A stretch of DNA of 50,723 nt from Bacteroidetes bacterium GWF2_33_38. Lineage in GTDB: Bacteria > Bacteroidota > Bacteroidia > Bacteroidales > GWF2-33-38. The stretch covers positions 1 through 50,723 of the forward strand of contig MEOF01000064.1 of NCBI GenBank assembly GCA_001769505.1. The letters run 5' to 3'. The position numbers and the translations under genes were made by a program. Below, one piece after another: positions 1 to 8,272 of this stretch (its first letter is position 1; each line of letters begins with the position of its first letter). The notes under the pieces were generated by a model. That model saw only the letters and a program-made list of their open reading frames with translations. It was not told the DNA's origin and did no database searches.

Positions 1-84
1 AAAAAATTGTAAATTTTCTTCATAAACTTTACATACATAAAAGTAAATTTCTATTAACTTTAACGCCTTAGCCTCTGGAATCAT
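1..84 (-). CDS. Transposase, N-terminal fragment (runs off window edge)
   Basis: An open frame of 28 codons starts at the ATG at 84-82 and continues without a stop through the left edge. The peptide begins MIPEAKALKLIEIYFYVCK and continues with an acidic-aromatic stretch. This resembles, from memory, the first residues of Bacteroidota IS transposases that begin with an IYxYVCxKYEEEL-type helix before a CQRFSNN-like segment; that recall is inference. The next features to the right are also transposon relics. Only the start is visible, so family and integrity cannot be judged. Confidence 0.5.
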   Translation of the reverse strand, partial: MIPEAKALKLIEIYFYVCKVYEENLQFF

Positions 85-209
85 ATCATAAATGTTTTGT
101 TGTTACTACATCTAAGATACTGATTCCTAGGCTATTAACCAAATTTTTATTAACTTATTTTATTGATTGTCAATATTTTATGACTTTTTAATATCTTTGT
201 TTTCAACCC

Positions 210-689
210 TTAATTCGCATTATTAAAATTGATTTGTATTTCGTTTTTATAAAAAACAGGTTTGTCGCTAAAATCAGAAGTGAATTTTTCTCTTGAAAAG
301 TTCTTGTCGAGATATGTATTGAAGAATTTTTCGTGAGCAAAAACATTGTTTATGTGACCAATTAATCCTCTACTTAATAAATTTTCAGTTATTACATCAA
401 CTTCAAGTTCATTGTAAAAAGCAGGCGTGTCAACAAACTTTAAAGTTGTTATAAAATAAGCGTGCAGAATTTCGTGTGTGAAATATTCTATTGATTCATT
501 GTCCAAATAAAATGAAAGTTTAAATGTGTCACCTTGTGGTTGGCACATCCAAATTTTTTTATTCGGAATTCCGTCAGCGTTTAAAATTCTATACAATTCA
601 ATGTTATGTCCTGAATTAATTATAGCATCAACAAATTCTTTATTGCGATGTTTGTCAACGAAAATATTGTGGTCAAGTTGTTCTGTCAT
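210..689 (-). CDS. Small HExxH-motif protein (zincin-like), hypothetical
   Basis: A 159-residue protein with no signal peptide and no membrane segment. Around residue 92 it carries THEILHAYF, a match to the HExxH zinc-binding signature. About 20 residues later NELEVDVITENLL offers a possible third acidic ligand, in a layout reminiscent of short zincins such as the ImmA/IrrE (DUF955) type. No known family was recognised with certainty, so peptidase activity is inference from the motif. It sits between a transposase start and a transposase remnant on the same strand, which suggests mobile-element cargo or a leftover of an accessory island. No clear promoter is visible. Confidence 0.65.
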   Translation of the reverse strand: MTEQLDHNIFVDKHRNKEFVDAIINSGHNIELYRILNADGIPNKKIWMCQPQGDTFKLSFYLDNESIEYFTHEILHAYFITTLKFVDTPAFYNELEVDVITENLLSRGLIGHINNVFAHEKFFNTYLDKNFSREKFTSDFSDKPVFYKNEIQINFNNAN

Positions 690-726
690 ATGTTAATTAT
701 TTAAATTGGTGCTAACGTCAGCTCGT

Positions 727-1302
727 CTAAAAATCACGCTTTATTTTCAAATTTTGATTAAAAATAGCTTGATTATACGAGAGATAAAAATTTCTTGAGT
801 ATAATTTTCTAACTTTTTTACCTTCCTTAGAATGGATAATTTTAAGCTCTAAGAAGTGAAAAATAGTAAAAAAATCAATCAAAAGTACTTCCATGTACTT
901 TTTGAACCTTTCAAAGCCAATTATATTAAAAATTCTTCGAAGGTTATAGGCTGTGAGCATAAATCCTACATCGGAACTTGCTCTCTCTATTCCCTTTTTG
1001 GTAATTATGTAACTAAAACCCCATTGCCGTTTTAAGGTACCAAATGGATGTTCTACGATTGCTTGACGACGTTTATACAACTGTTGATTTTCTTGTACAT
1101 TAATCTTATTGCGTTCAATATTTTCGGTATATTCACTGCGTTCAAGTACTCTTCCATTTTTATTACTTGATGTACATTTTTCACTATCTGTACAGTTTTT
1201 ACATGCCTTTGTTTTATATTGCTTAATTCTTATGATTTCTCTATTATCGCCTCTATTTTTGTTGTCCCAATTGCCAATAGTATAAAGATTAGAAATAAGC
1301 CT
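727..1302 (-). pseudogene. IS1182-type transposase, C-terminal remnant
   Basis: The frame is open from just after a TAG at 1305-1303 down to the stop at 727, about 191 codons, so it extends well upstream of the TTG at 1080. In order it encodes a Cys-containing segment (KACKNCTDSEKCT), then RRQAIVEHPFGTLKR and a helix-rich tail. The VEHPFGTLKR stretch carries the third catalytic Glu of the DDE triad in IS1182/DDE_Tnp_1 transposases. The N-terminal half with the two catalytic Asp residues is absent: the sequence upstream of 1303 no longer matches, and an in-frame stop lies there. It is a dead fragment. No terminal inverted repeats were found next to it. Confidence 0.85.
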
Positions 1303-1385
1303 CTAACTTTGTTTAGCAGTAAATAAACCTAAAATACAAAATTGCAATCAATTAATTATCAGTCAGTTATACTTGAGTTAGATAG

Positions 1386-1525
1386 ATTCTATTTCCATAT
1401 GACACATATGTGATTTTTTAGATTCCCTTTTTCAAGGGAATGTGCCTCAAAAAATTACCACATACCCGCAAAAGCGGGTATCTTATTTTTAAATTGTGTC
1501 GATCACATTGAATCGTAATTGGTAT
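1386..1525 (+). repeat. 140-bp hairpin-rich dispersed repeat, copy A
   Basis: The same element occurs reverse-complemented at 46160-46303. Over about 138 shared bases I count roughly five substitutions and a two-base length difference. It contains three internal palindromes: ACACATATGTG, ATTCCC..GGGAAT and ACCCGCAAAAGCGGGT. The right end is ATTGGTAT. The left ATACCAA end present in copy B is degraded here. Size, lack of coding capacity and partial terminal inverted repeats fit a MITE-like non-autonomous element. The transposase that would move it is unknown. Confidence 0.75.
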
Positions 1526-1545
1526 AAAATGATGTATGTATGAAT

Positions 1546-1582
1546 GTTGCGTCATTGCGAACGCAGTGAAGCAATCAGTCTA
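1546..1582 (+). repeat. Short dispersed repeat of the CGTCATTGCGA..GAAGCAATC type
   Basis: GCGTCATTGCGAACGCAGTG followed by AAGCAATC matches a short imperfect palindromic repeat found in many bacterial genomes, which translates as the familiar spurious peptide RHCERSEAIS. Together with the 140-bp repeat and the terminator it fills the 350-base stretch 1303-1654, in which no gene is visible. Confidence 0.6.
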
Positions 1583-1612
1583 TTAATCGTATGTATAAAA
1601 ATATGCAAAAAA

Positions 1613-1636
1613 AAACGGAGCGATTTTGCTCCGTTT
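1613..1636 (-). terminator. Rho-independent terminator of the 2-oxoacid oxidoreductase operon
   Basis: Arms AAACGGAGC and GCTCCGTTT pair perfectly around a six-base loop. On the minus strand the hairpin is followed by a run of T. It lies 18 bases past the stop of the last operon gene. Confidence 0.85.
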
Positions 1637-1654
1637 AATTATTTGTTGTGTTTA

Positions 1655-2206
1655 TTAAACTTTTTGAATGAGTTTAACATTGTCCATTCCAAGTTGAATT
1701 GCTTGTTCGTTTTGCGGAATAAGATTGTGGTATCTTTCGGGCAATGATTTTTTTAATCCTTTTATTACATTTTCGAGCTTCACAATTGGTTTAATTTTAA
1801 GATATGCACCTAAAACAATCATGTTAAACACTTTCGTATTTCCAGTTTCAGAAGCTTTTGCTGCAGCTTCGATTCTGTAAATGGTAATGTCTTTTCGTTG
1901 TGGATGACGAGTAATTCCATTACTATCGTACAAAAGTATTCCTCCTTTTTTAACGGTACTTTCGAATTTGTCCATCGATTGCTGATTAAGAATAATTGCC
2001 GTGTCGAACTCATTCAAAATAGGAGAACTTACTCTCGAATCGCTTAAAATAACGGTAACATTTGCTGTTCCTCCTCGCATTTCGGGACCATACGAAGGCA
2101 TCCAACTTACTTCTTGATCTTGCATGATTCCTGAGTATGCAAGAATTTTTCCCATTGATAGTACACCTTGACCACCAAATCCGGCTATAATAATTTCTTC
2201 TGTCAT
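1655..2206 (-). CDS. 2-oxoacid:ferredoxin oxidoreductase, gamma subunit
   Basis: A 183-residue protein matching the usual length of the stand-alone gamma (POR/KOR catalytic gamma) subunit. The N-terminal nucleotide-binding-like GFGGQGV motif is at residues 9-15, followed by the typical SWMPSYGPEMRGGTANVTV segment that packs against the alpha and beta chains. With the three upstream genes it forms the heterotetrameric enzyme that oxidatively decarboxylates a 2-oxoacid to the acyl-CoA, reducing ferredoxin; it is cytoplasmic. It is the last gene of the operon, 13 bases after the beta-subunit gene and just before a strong terminator. The substrate cannot be read from this subunit. VOR-like (branched-chain 2-oxoacid) is the common annotation of this four-gene layout in Bacteroidota, with 2-oxoglutarate the main alternative. 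Confidence 0.93.
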   Translation of the reverse strand: MTEEIIIAGFGGQGVLSMGKILAYSGIMQDQEVSWMPSYGPEMRGGTANVTVILSDSRVSSPILNEFDTAIILNQQSMDKFESTVKKGGILLYDSNGITRHPQRKDITIYRIEAAAKASETGNTKVFNMIVLGAYLKIKPIVKLENVIKGLKKSLPERYHNLIPQNEQAIQLGMDNVKLIQKV

Positions 2207-2219
2207 AGCTATTTCTTTT

Positions 2220-2990
2220 TTATTTTTCGGTTGGAACTTTTATATCGCCAAGTGGATAGAATGGGAACATGTTGTTTTCCATCCATATATTCGAATCAAC
2301 AGGCGTCATTTTCCAACCTGAATTACAATTCGAGACAATTTCAACAAAGCTTAATCCTTTTTTTAATTTTTGATTTTCGAAAGCTTGACGAATTGCTTTT
2401 TTAGCTTTTCTAACAGCTGCGGCAGTGTGTACTGCTTGACGCGTACAATAATATACACCTGGAAGCTGTGCAACAAGTTCGGTTATCTTTAATGGATTTC
2501 CCATTATAGCGGTATCACGTCCGTAAGGCGAAGTCGATGTTTTCATTTTCGCAATGGTAGTTGGAGCCATTTGTCCTCCGGTCATACCGTAAATACCATT
2601 GTTGATGAAAATAATAACGATGTTTTCGCCTCGATTGCAAGCGTGAATTGTTTCTGCGGTACCAATTGCTGCTAAGTCACCATCGCCTTGATACGTAAAC
2701 ACAAATTTCTCGGGCATTAACCTTTTTATTGCAGTAGCAACTGCAGGGGCTCTACCGTGTGAAGCTTGTTGTATATCAATATCCATAAATTCGTAAGCAA
2801 GAACCGAACAACCTACTGGAGCAACTCCAATGGTTTCGGATTCAATACCCATTTCTTCGATTGTTTGAAGAACTAATTTATGTGCAGTTCCGTGTCCACA
2901 ACCAGGACAATACGACAAAGCTTTGTCAGTAAATAATTTGGATTTTGAATAAACCAAATTTTCGGGTTTGATAATATCTTTTATATCCAT
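2220..2990 (-). CDS. 2-oxoacid:ferredoxin oxidoreductase, beta (thiamine diphosphate) subunit
   Basis: A 256-residue protein with the conserved YCPGCGHG motif at residues 27-34. The thiamine-diphosphate/Mg motif is GDGDLAAIG at 102-110 with the NNGIYGMTGGQ end at 130-140. This subunit holds the cofactor and, in the larger enzymes of the family, a [4Fe-4S] cluster; the short beta chains of the VOR/KOR type are paired with a separate ferredoxin subunit, which is present here two genes upstream. The start lies five bases after the alpha-subunit stop, showing tight translational coupling. Length and motifs are complete. Confidence 0.95.
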   Translation of the reverse strand: MDIKDIIKPENLVYSKSKLFTDKALSYCPGCGHGTAHKLVLQTIEEMGIESETIGVAPVGCSVLAYEFMDIDIQQASHGRAPAVATAIKRLMPEKFVFTYQGDGDLAAIGTAETIHACNRGENIVIIFINNGIYGMTGGQMAPTTIAKMKTSTSPYGRDTAIMGNPLKITELVAQLPGVYYCTRQAVHTAAAVRKAKKAIRQAFENQKLKKGLSFVEIVSNCNSGWKMTPVDSNIWMENNMFPFYPLGDIKVPTEK

Positions 2991-2995
2991 CTCGA

Positions 2996-4078
2996 TTATC
3001 CTCCAATAATTTTTTGTTCTAATGCGGCTACAATTTCGTCAGGTGATGGAATCATACCACCAACTCTTCCATAATGCTCAACCTTAACTTTTCCGTTTAC
3101 AGCAAGTTGCACGTCTTCAATCATTTGACCTAAGCTCATTTCAACCGTCAACATTCCTTTTACTTGGTCTGCCAACTTATTTAATACTTTTTTAGGGAAT
3201 GGAAATAAAGTTATTGGTCTTAATAAACCAACTTTAATTCCTTTTGCACGAGCTATTTCAATTGATTTTTGGCAAATTCTTGCGCTTGAACCATAGGCTA
3301 CGAAAATATATTCAGCATCGTCGCATTGAATTTTTTCAAAACGCACTTCATTTTCTTCAATTTCTTTGTACTTAGCTCCAAGTTTATAAACGTGTCGTTC
3401 TTGTCTTGCTGGGTCTAAGTCTAAGGAAGTGATAATATTTCTTTCTCTGTCAGGGGTTTTTCCGACAGTTGCCCAAGGTGATATTTTTTTAATTTCTTCG
3501 TTTGTCCATCTTGGCATTTGCTCAAAGAGTTCAACTTTTTCCATCATTTGTCCAATAACTCCGTCTGATTGAATCATAACAGGAGTTCGGTATTTGAAAG
3601 CTAATTCAAAGCCTAGTTTGGCAAAATCGGCCATTTCTTGAACAGAAGCAGGAGCTAGCACGATTAATTTATAATCGCCGTGTCCACCACCTTTTGTTGA
3701 CTGAAAATAGTCGCCTTGTGAAGGTTGAATTGTACCCAATCCTGGTCCTCCCCTAACTACGTTTACAACTAGACAGGGTAATTCTGCTCCAGCCATATAT
3801 GAAATACCTTCAGCTTTTAAGCTAATTCCGGGACTCGATGATGATGTTACTACTTTTTTACCACATCCTGCACCTCCGTACACCATGTTAATTGCAGCCA
3901 CTTCGCTTTCGGCTTGTAACACAACCATTCCAGTTGTTTCGTATGGTTTTTGGGCCATAAGATATTCAAGCACCTCTGACTGTGGCGTGATAGGGTATCC
4001 GAAATAACCATCGGCTCCAGCTCTGATAAAAGCCTCGGCAATAGCTTCGTTCCCTTTCATTAATCTTAATTCCTTCAT
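2996..4078 (-). CDS. vorB: 2-oxoacid:ferredoxin oxidoreductase, alpha subunit (VorB-like)
   Basis: A 360-residue alpha chain with the pyrimidine-binding GYPITPQSEVLEYL segment at residues 27-40, the SSSSPGISLKAEG stretch around residue 80, and a C-terminal transketolase-like domain II (ARAKGIKVGLLRPITLFPFP). This subunit binds the aminopyrimidine ring of the cofactor and the CoA/2-oxoacid pocket. Proteins of this exact type are commonly annotated in Bacteroidota as 3-methyl-2-oxobutanoate dehydrogenase subunit VorB, which is the basis for the symbol. True substrate preference (2-oxoisovalerate or 2-oxoglutarate) is not visible. It starts 17 bases after the ferredoxin subunit. Confidence 0.93.
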   Translation of the reverse strand: MKELRLMKGNEAIAEAFIRAGADGYFGYPITPQSEVLEYLMAQKPYETTGMVVLQAESEVAAINMVYGGAGCGKKVVTSSSSPGISLKAEGISYMAGAELPCLVVNVVRGGPGLGTIQPSQGDYFQSTKGGGHGDYKLIVLAPASVQEMADFAKLGFELAFKYRTPVMIQSDGVIGQMMEKVELFEQMPRWTNEEIKKISPWATVGKTPDRERNIITSLDLDPARQERHVYKLGAKYKEIEENEVRFEKIQCDDAEYIFVAYGSSARICQKSIEIARAKGIKVGLLRPITLFPFPKKVLNKLADQVKGMLTVEMSLGQMIEDVQLAVNGKVKVEHYGRVGGMIPSPDEIVAALEQKIIGG

Positions 4079-4095
4079 TTTTTTAAATTTAATAA

Positions 4096-4326
4096 TTAAG
4101 CTTCTACCTTCATTTTATAAACTGAAATTACTGAATCGGGGCAAACCATTGCACAATTTGCACAACCAATACATGCATCGGGATTTTCCATATAAGCAAA
4201 GTGATATCCTTTTCCGTTTACATCAGTATGTAATTTGATGACTTGAGTAGGACAGGCAACTTCGCAAACGCCGCAACCCTTACATTTTTCAATTTCAACT
4301 ACAATTGCTCCTTTAATTTTTGCCAT
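4096..4326 (-). CDS. 2x[4Fe-4S] ferredoxin subunit of 2-oxoacid oxidoreductase (delta)
   Basis: A 76-residue ferredoxin with two complete CxxCxxCxxxCP motifs, Cys 15/18/21/25 (CKGCGVCEVACP) and Cys 52/55/58/62 (CIGCANCAMVCP). It therefore binds two cubane clusters and passes electrons from the thiamine site to a soluble ferredoxin. Its position directly upstream of the alpha subunit and downstream of an aminotransferase fits the delta subunit of a VOR/KOR complex. No truncation is seen. Confidence 0.95.
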   Translation of the reverse strand: MAKIKGAIVVEIEKCKGCGVCEVACPTQVIKLHTDVNGKGYHFAYMENPDACIGCANCAMVCPDSVISVYKMKVEA

Positions 4327-4352
4327 TATATTTTTGATTTAATTGTTGTTTA

Positions 4353-5690
4353 TTATTTATTGTTTTTATAATGTTCGTGGAATTTTTTCAATCGCGATTC
4401 TAATGCTGGCAAATATTTGCCTTTTACTTGGGACACACAAGCTCTTAATCCATTGGTTCTTTCGCTTCCAGTAATATCTAATGAAATAGCACTTATGCCA
4501 TAGTATAAAAGACGCTCTAATAATTCTGCTCCTGACATATTGCCGTATGAAAAAGTAAAATAAAACCCATCGGCGATTGGTCTATCTTCATCTTTGTCGT
4601 AAACAATTTCGAAGCCGTTGGCTAAAAATAATCTTTTCATTTCGTTAGCTCTGAAGCCATAAGCTCTAACATCGTTTACAAAATTGTATTCGCCGTCATT
4701 TGCTGCTTTTAGCATGGCAGCCAATCCGTATTGTGCCGAGTGAGATGTTCCTGAGGATAAAGAATATACAGCTCCGTAAACCATAGCGTATCCATAATTA
4801 TCGGAAGAAAAAAATCTTTTTAAATCAGGAAATTTGCGATTAAATAATGTGTCGGAAATTATCATTAATCCAACTCGTTGACCAGCATAACTAAACGCTT
4901 TTGAGCTTGATATTAGCAAGGTGTAATTATCGGTATAATTTGCTATTGTTGGTTGGTATGGCCACATTCCGGGAGTAGAATAATCTTGTCGGAAATCCAT
5001 GGCAAAATATGCTAAATCCTCAATAACGATTGCGTCGTATTTGTCAGCAAGTTCAGCAATAATTTTTAATTCATTTTCCGAAAAACAAATCCAAGATGGA
5101 TTGTTGGGGTTTGAATATAGAATTGAAGATATATTTCCTTTTGATAAATATGATTCGAGTTTTTCTCTAAGTTTTTCTCCACGATAATTATAAACGTCGA
5201 AAGAATCATATTTTAAACCCATTACTCGGTGTTGCTGCTTTTGAACAGGAAATCCTGGGTCAATAAACAATGTCGTGTCTTTTTTTATATCTCTTCGTCC
5301 TGCCACCAAAAAAGTTGCCAAGCCTCCTTGCATTGAGCCAACCGTTGGGATACAATTTTCGGGTTTAACAATAATATTTAAGAATAATTTTACAAATCGA
5401 GAGGCTTCATCTTTTAATTCTTGAACACCTTCAATCATCGGATATTTTGACGCAACACCTTTTTTAAGTGCTTCGATTTCTGCATTGGTTCCAAACTCAG
5501 AAGGAGGTAATCCGGGAACTCCCATTTCCATTCGAATGTACTTATCTCCCGTTTCGGTCTCAATTCGATTTACCAATCGGACAAGTTCTCTAATGGTTGC
5601 TTTTCCTACTTGCTCAATACCACTTTCTTGAATTTTTGTTTTTACAACTTCGCAATTAATTGGGGTGTCTTTACTTGATAATTCAATCAT
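4353..5690 (-). CDS. Fold-type I PLP-dependent aminotransferase
   Basis: A 445-residue class I/II aminotransferase. Conserved features are visible: NPNNP at 194-198, the pyridine-binding Asp in EDLAY at 224-228, the Schiff-base Lys264 in SSSKAFSYAGQRVG, and an Arg near the C-terminus (GLRACVS) suited to carboxylate binding. It would convert an amino acid to its 2-oxoacid, or the reverse, with PLP. It is the first gene of the operon that continues into the four-subunit 2-oxoacid:ferredoxin oxidoreductase, 26 bases before the ferredoxin gene. The pair could transaminate and then oxidatively decarboxylate an amino acid, or run in reverse for reductive synthesis. The specific amino acid is not identifiable. 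Confidence 0.9.
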   Translation of the reverse strand: MIELSSKDTPINCEVVKTKIQESGIEQVGKATIRELVRLVNRIETETGDKYIRMEMGVPGLPPSEFGTNAEIEALKKGVASKYPMIEGVQELKDEASRFVKLFLNIIVKPENCIPTVGSMQGGLATFLVAGRRDIKKDTTLFIDPGFPVQKQQHRVMGLKYDSFDVYNYRGEKLREKLESYLSKGNISSILYSNPNNPSWICFSENELKIIAELADKYDAIVIEDLAYFAMDFRQDYSTPGMWPYQPTIANYTDNYTLLISSSKAFSYAGQRVGLMIISDTLFNRKFPDLKRFFSSDNYGYAMVYGAVYSLSSGTSHSAQYGLAAMLKAANDGEYNFVNDVRAYGFRANEMKRLFLANGFEIVYDKDEDRPIADGFYFTFSYGNMSGAELLERLLYYGISAISLDITGSERTNGLRACVSQVKGKYLPALESRLKKFHEHYKNNK

Positions 5691-5779
5691 AATGAAATAT
5701 TTTTTTGAGTATTACAATGTTAAAAAATCTTTTAGAATATAAAAAAGTTAAACATGTATTAAATAACACTTTTCTAAAT

Positions 5780-6637
5780 TTAATTATTTTCAAACTTAAA
5801 TGGAATTGGTTTTACTTCAAGTCCTTTTTTTCGTAGTAATTCGATTACGCCTTCATTTCCATATAAATGAGCTGCCCCAATTGCATTAAAAACACTTTGT
5901 TTTTTAGCGAATTTTGCAATGTTATCAGCCATTTTAATATTTCGCTTCACAATAAATTCTTGATTAAAAACATCGGGCATACTCGTATCATTGGTCAATT
6001 CCATGAGTTTCTTTAGTTCTGCATTCATGTATGCTTCAAGCATTTCATCGAATTTTTCGTTTTCTTCACTTGGGTTTTTAATGCTTTCCATAAGCATTTC
6101 GGCTTGTACAACCAATGGAAGTTTATCTATTGCTCCTATTTGGTCAGAAAAGTCTTCAATTCCAAGTGTTTTTTTGTTATTTTTCTTAGCTATTTCTAAA
6201 AAGTGCATATCGAGAGCAAACTCCATATCTTTACTCATTTCCGACTGCATTAATTGCGACATAATGAAAAAAGGCTTCATCTTTTTATAAAGCAAAATAT
6301 TCATTCCTGTTTTTACTTTAAATACGCTGTCTAGCAAAGCATAATCTGTTTTACAAAGAATTTGATCAAGAGTTTTATCCTCCATTAATATTGCTGCTTG
6401 TGCAACTTCGGGTTGAACATCGTCCATAAGTATTTCCATTGCGTAGGCTTTACATTCTTTGATTTTATCTTCAACAATTTTATCGTATGCAAATACCCTT
6501 TTGTCTTGAATGTGAATTGTGCCATATAAGTAAGACGGAGACTTAAGTCCTTTTCCGGTGATTTCCCAGAGTAAGCTTTGCGAAAAAAGAGCGAAGCCAA
6601 GTAGTAAAAAAAATAAAAATAAAGTAAGCTTTTTCAT
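5780..6637 (-). CDS. TraB/GumN family protein
   Basis: A 285-residue exported protein. Residues 1-20 form a signal peptide (KKLTLFLFFLLLGFALFSQS). The mature part opens with LLWEITGKGLKSPSYLYGTIH, the conserved LWxI..G...SYLxGTxH start of the TraB/PrgY/GumN (Tiki-like) family, and ends with IGAAHLYGNEGVIELLRKKG, the matching GxxHLxGxxGVxxLLxxxG signature. The paired GxxH motifs supply the putative metal ligands. Eukaryotic Tiki relatives are metalloproteases; the bacterial GumN-like members have no agreed function. Localisation is probably periplasmic or outer-membrane-attached. A terminator-like hairpin separates it from the upstream MFS gene. Confidence 0.9.
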   Translation of the reverse strand: MKKLTLFLFFLLLGFALFSQSLLWEITGKGLKSPSYLYGTIHIQDKRVFAYDKIVEDKIKECKAYAMEILMDDVQPEVAQAAILMEDKTLDQILCKTDYALLDSVFKVKTGMNILLYKKMKPFFIMSQLMQSEMSKDMEFALDMHFLEIAKKNNKKTLGIEDFSDQIGAIDKLPLVVQAEMLMESIKNPSEENEKFDEMLEAYMNAELKKLMELTNDTSMPDVFNQEFIVKRNIKMADNIAKFAKKQSVFNAIGAAHLYGNEGVIELLRKKGLEVKPIPFKFENN

Positions 6638-6654
6638 CTTTTATAGATATAAAA

Positions 6655-6677
6655 AAAGGTGCTCATAAAGCACCTTT
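6655..6677 (-). terminator. Terminator of the MFS transporter gene
   Basis: Arms AAAGGTGCT and AGCACCTTT pair perfectly around a five-base loop directly after the transporter stop codon. On the minus strand it is followed by T residues. It sits between the transporter and the TraB/GumN gene, so the two are probably separate or attenuated transcription units. Confidence 0.8.
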
Positions 6678-6683
6678 CAAATT

Positions 6684-8084
6684 TTATTTTGCGTTTGGAA
6701 TATCCAGTCCATAACCTTTTTTCTTATCAATCGCTTTTAGAATTAAACTGAGAAAAATTGCAGCAACACCAAAAGATGCAAAAATTAATTCTACAACCGT
6801 AAAATCGTAAATGGCGGTTACTCCATTGGCAATATTTTCAGCAACTCCGGGGTTTGAATAATTTTTCGCCCAGCCAATTAAAACAGGAACCATTAAGAGT
6901 CCAATATTTTGAATCCAGAAAATTAAACCATAAGCAGAACCTAAATATCGGTCTTCAACGATTTTAGGAATTGATGGCCACAAAGAAGCAGGAACCAACG
7001 AAAAGGCTGTTCCTAATATTATGATTGTTCCGTAAGCAATAGCAGAATTAAATACATCGGCAGGAACCAATCCAAAAATTAAATGTGAAATGGTAAGTAA
7101 AATAGCACCATACATCATCATAGTTGCTCCTTTTCCTTTTTTATCTAGAAAAAATCCAATAAAAGGAGTTAAAATCATTGCTCCGATTGGAAACCACGAT
7201 ACCATTGCAGATGCATCGTTGTCGGGAATACTCAATTTGGTAGCCAATATTTGTGTTGCAAATTTTTGGAATGGAAAAATTGCTGAATAAAACAAAACAC
7301 ATAATCCTGCAATTGCAAGAAATCCTGGATTTGTCATGATTTTTCCAAGGTCGCTAATTTTAAATTCTTCTTCAGGTTCTCCTGTTTTTCCCTCTTCTCC
7401 TATCTGCTTATCAAGTTTTTTGTCCATGAAAGTGTAAATAAAGAAAGTAAGAAAACCAATGGTAATGAATACTAATCCCCAAAGAACTGCATTTGAAACG
7501 CCACCTTGTTCGGCAAAATAAGGAGATAAACGGAATACTGCAAACACGCCCAAACGAGCTGTTGCCATCTCAAGTCCCATTGCCAAAGCAAGTTCTTTTC
7601 CTTTAAACCATTTCACGATTGTTTTCGAAACGGTAATACCCGCCATTTCAACACCTACACCAAAAATTGTAAAACCAATCATTGCTAATTTTGCCGATGC
7701 AGGAATGTATGTCATAAACGAACCGAGTGATTCGGCCAAACCTGATGCAGCAAAAGCGTCTGTTAGAGCATAATATTTAATTGCAGCCCCAAGAGTCATG
7801 GTAATACCAGCTGTAATTAAGGTAAACCGAATGCCCATTTTGTCAAGAATGATACCTGATAAAATTAAAAATACGGCAAATACATTCAAGAAAAATTCAG
7901 ATCCACCAAGCATTCCAAACACTTCGGGTGTCCATTTATAGTTTCCTCCGGCTAAAAGTCCTTCTAGCGGAGCTACAACGTCAACAAAGAAGTAGGCAAA
8001 AAACATGGTAATTGAAATTAGCCCAAGAGCAATCCAACGTGCTGTTTTAGAGTCTTTTAATAGGGCTTGTGCTTTTTGATTCAT
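6684..8084 (-). CDS. MFS transporter
   Basis: A 466-residue polytopic membrane protein with about 12 hydrophobic helices split by a charged cytoplasmic loop near residues 215-245 (MDKKLDKQIGEEGKTGEPEEEF). The N-terminal half has GIILDKMGIRFTL after helix 2, matching the MFS loop 2-3 motif (GxLxDrxGrR), and the second half repeats it as GFFLDKKGKGATMM. The topology fits the major facilitator superfamily in the inner membrane. Substrate is not identifiable; homologues in Bacteroidota are usually left as MFS transporter. It is monocistronic, with a likely promoter at 8124-8154 and its own terminator. Confidence 0.92.
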   Translation of the reverse strand: MNQKAQALLKDSKTARWIALGLISITMFFAYFFVDVVAPLEGLLAGGNYKWTPEVFGMLGGSEFFLNVFAVFLILSGIILDKMGIRFTLITAGITMTLGAAIKYYALTDAFAASGLAESLGSFMTYIPASAKLAMIGFTIFGVGVEMAGITVSKTIVKWFKGKELALAMGLEMATARLGVFAVFRLSPYFAEQGGVSNAVLWGLVFITIGFLTFFIYTFMDKKLDKQIGEEGKTGEPEEEFKISDLGKIMTNPGFLAIAGLCVLFYSAIFPFQKFATQILATKLSIPDNDASAMVSWFPIGAMILTPFIGFFLDKKGKGATMMMYGAILLTISHLIFGLVPADVFNSAIAYGTIIILGTAFSLVPASLWPSIPKIVEDRYLGSAYGLIFWIQNIGLLMVPVLIGWAKNYSNPGVAENIANGVTAIYDFTVVELIFASFGVAAIFLSLILKAIDKKKGYGLDIPNAK

Positions 8085-8123
8085 ATTAAATGAAGTTTTA
8101 ATTTATATTGGTAATTCGGTTTG

Positions 8124-8154
8124 CAAAATTAGAATTTAATTGGAATTATACCAA
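8124..8154 (-). promoter_or_regulatory. Probable housekeeping promoter of the MFS gene
   Basis: On the minus strand TAATTTTG matches the Bacteroidota -7 consensus TAnnTTTG at 8131-8124, and TTGG (consensus TTTG or TTG) lies exactly 19 bases upstream. The predicted transcript starts about 30 bases before the ATG. Confidence 0.45.
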
Positions 8155-8170
8155 TTTTATTTTTTATAAA

Positions 8171-8202
8171 AAAACAACACATATATTGATATGTGTTGTT
8201 TT
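8171..8202 (-). terminator. Terminator of the propeller/SprB secreted protein gene
   Basis: A 14-bp perfect stem (AAAACAACACATAT with its complement) and four-base loop lie about 70 bases after the stop at 8273. On the minus strand a T-rich tract follows. Confidence 0.8.
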
Positions 8203-8272
8203 AGATGTGTTTTTCGAAAATTAATGGGAATATTATTTCGCCATGTTTCTTTTTACAAATTACTAAGTTGCG

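Noticed and set aside
1544-1747. Plus-strand 67-codon open frame starting MLRHCERSEAIS
   Set aside because: It reads through a common short dispersed repeat, a terminator and the 3' end of the gamma-subunit gene in antisense; RHCERSEAIS is a well-known spurious product of that repeat.
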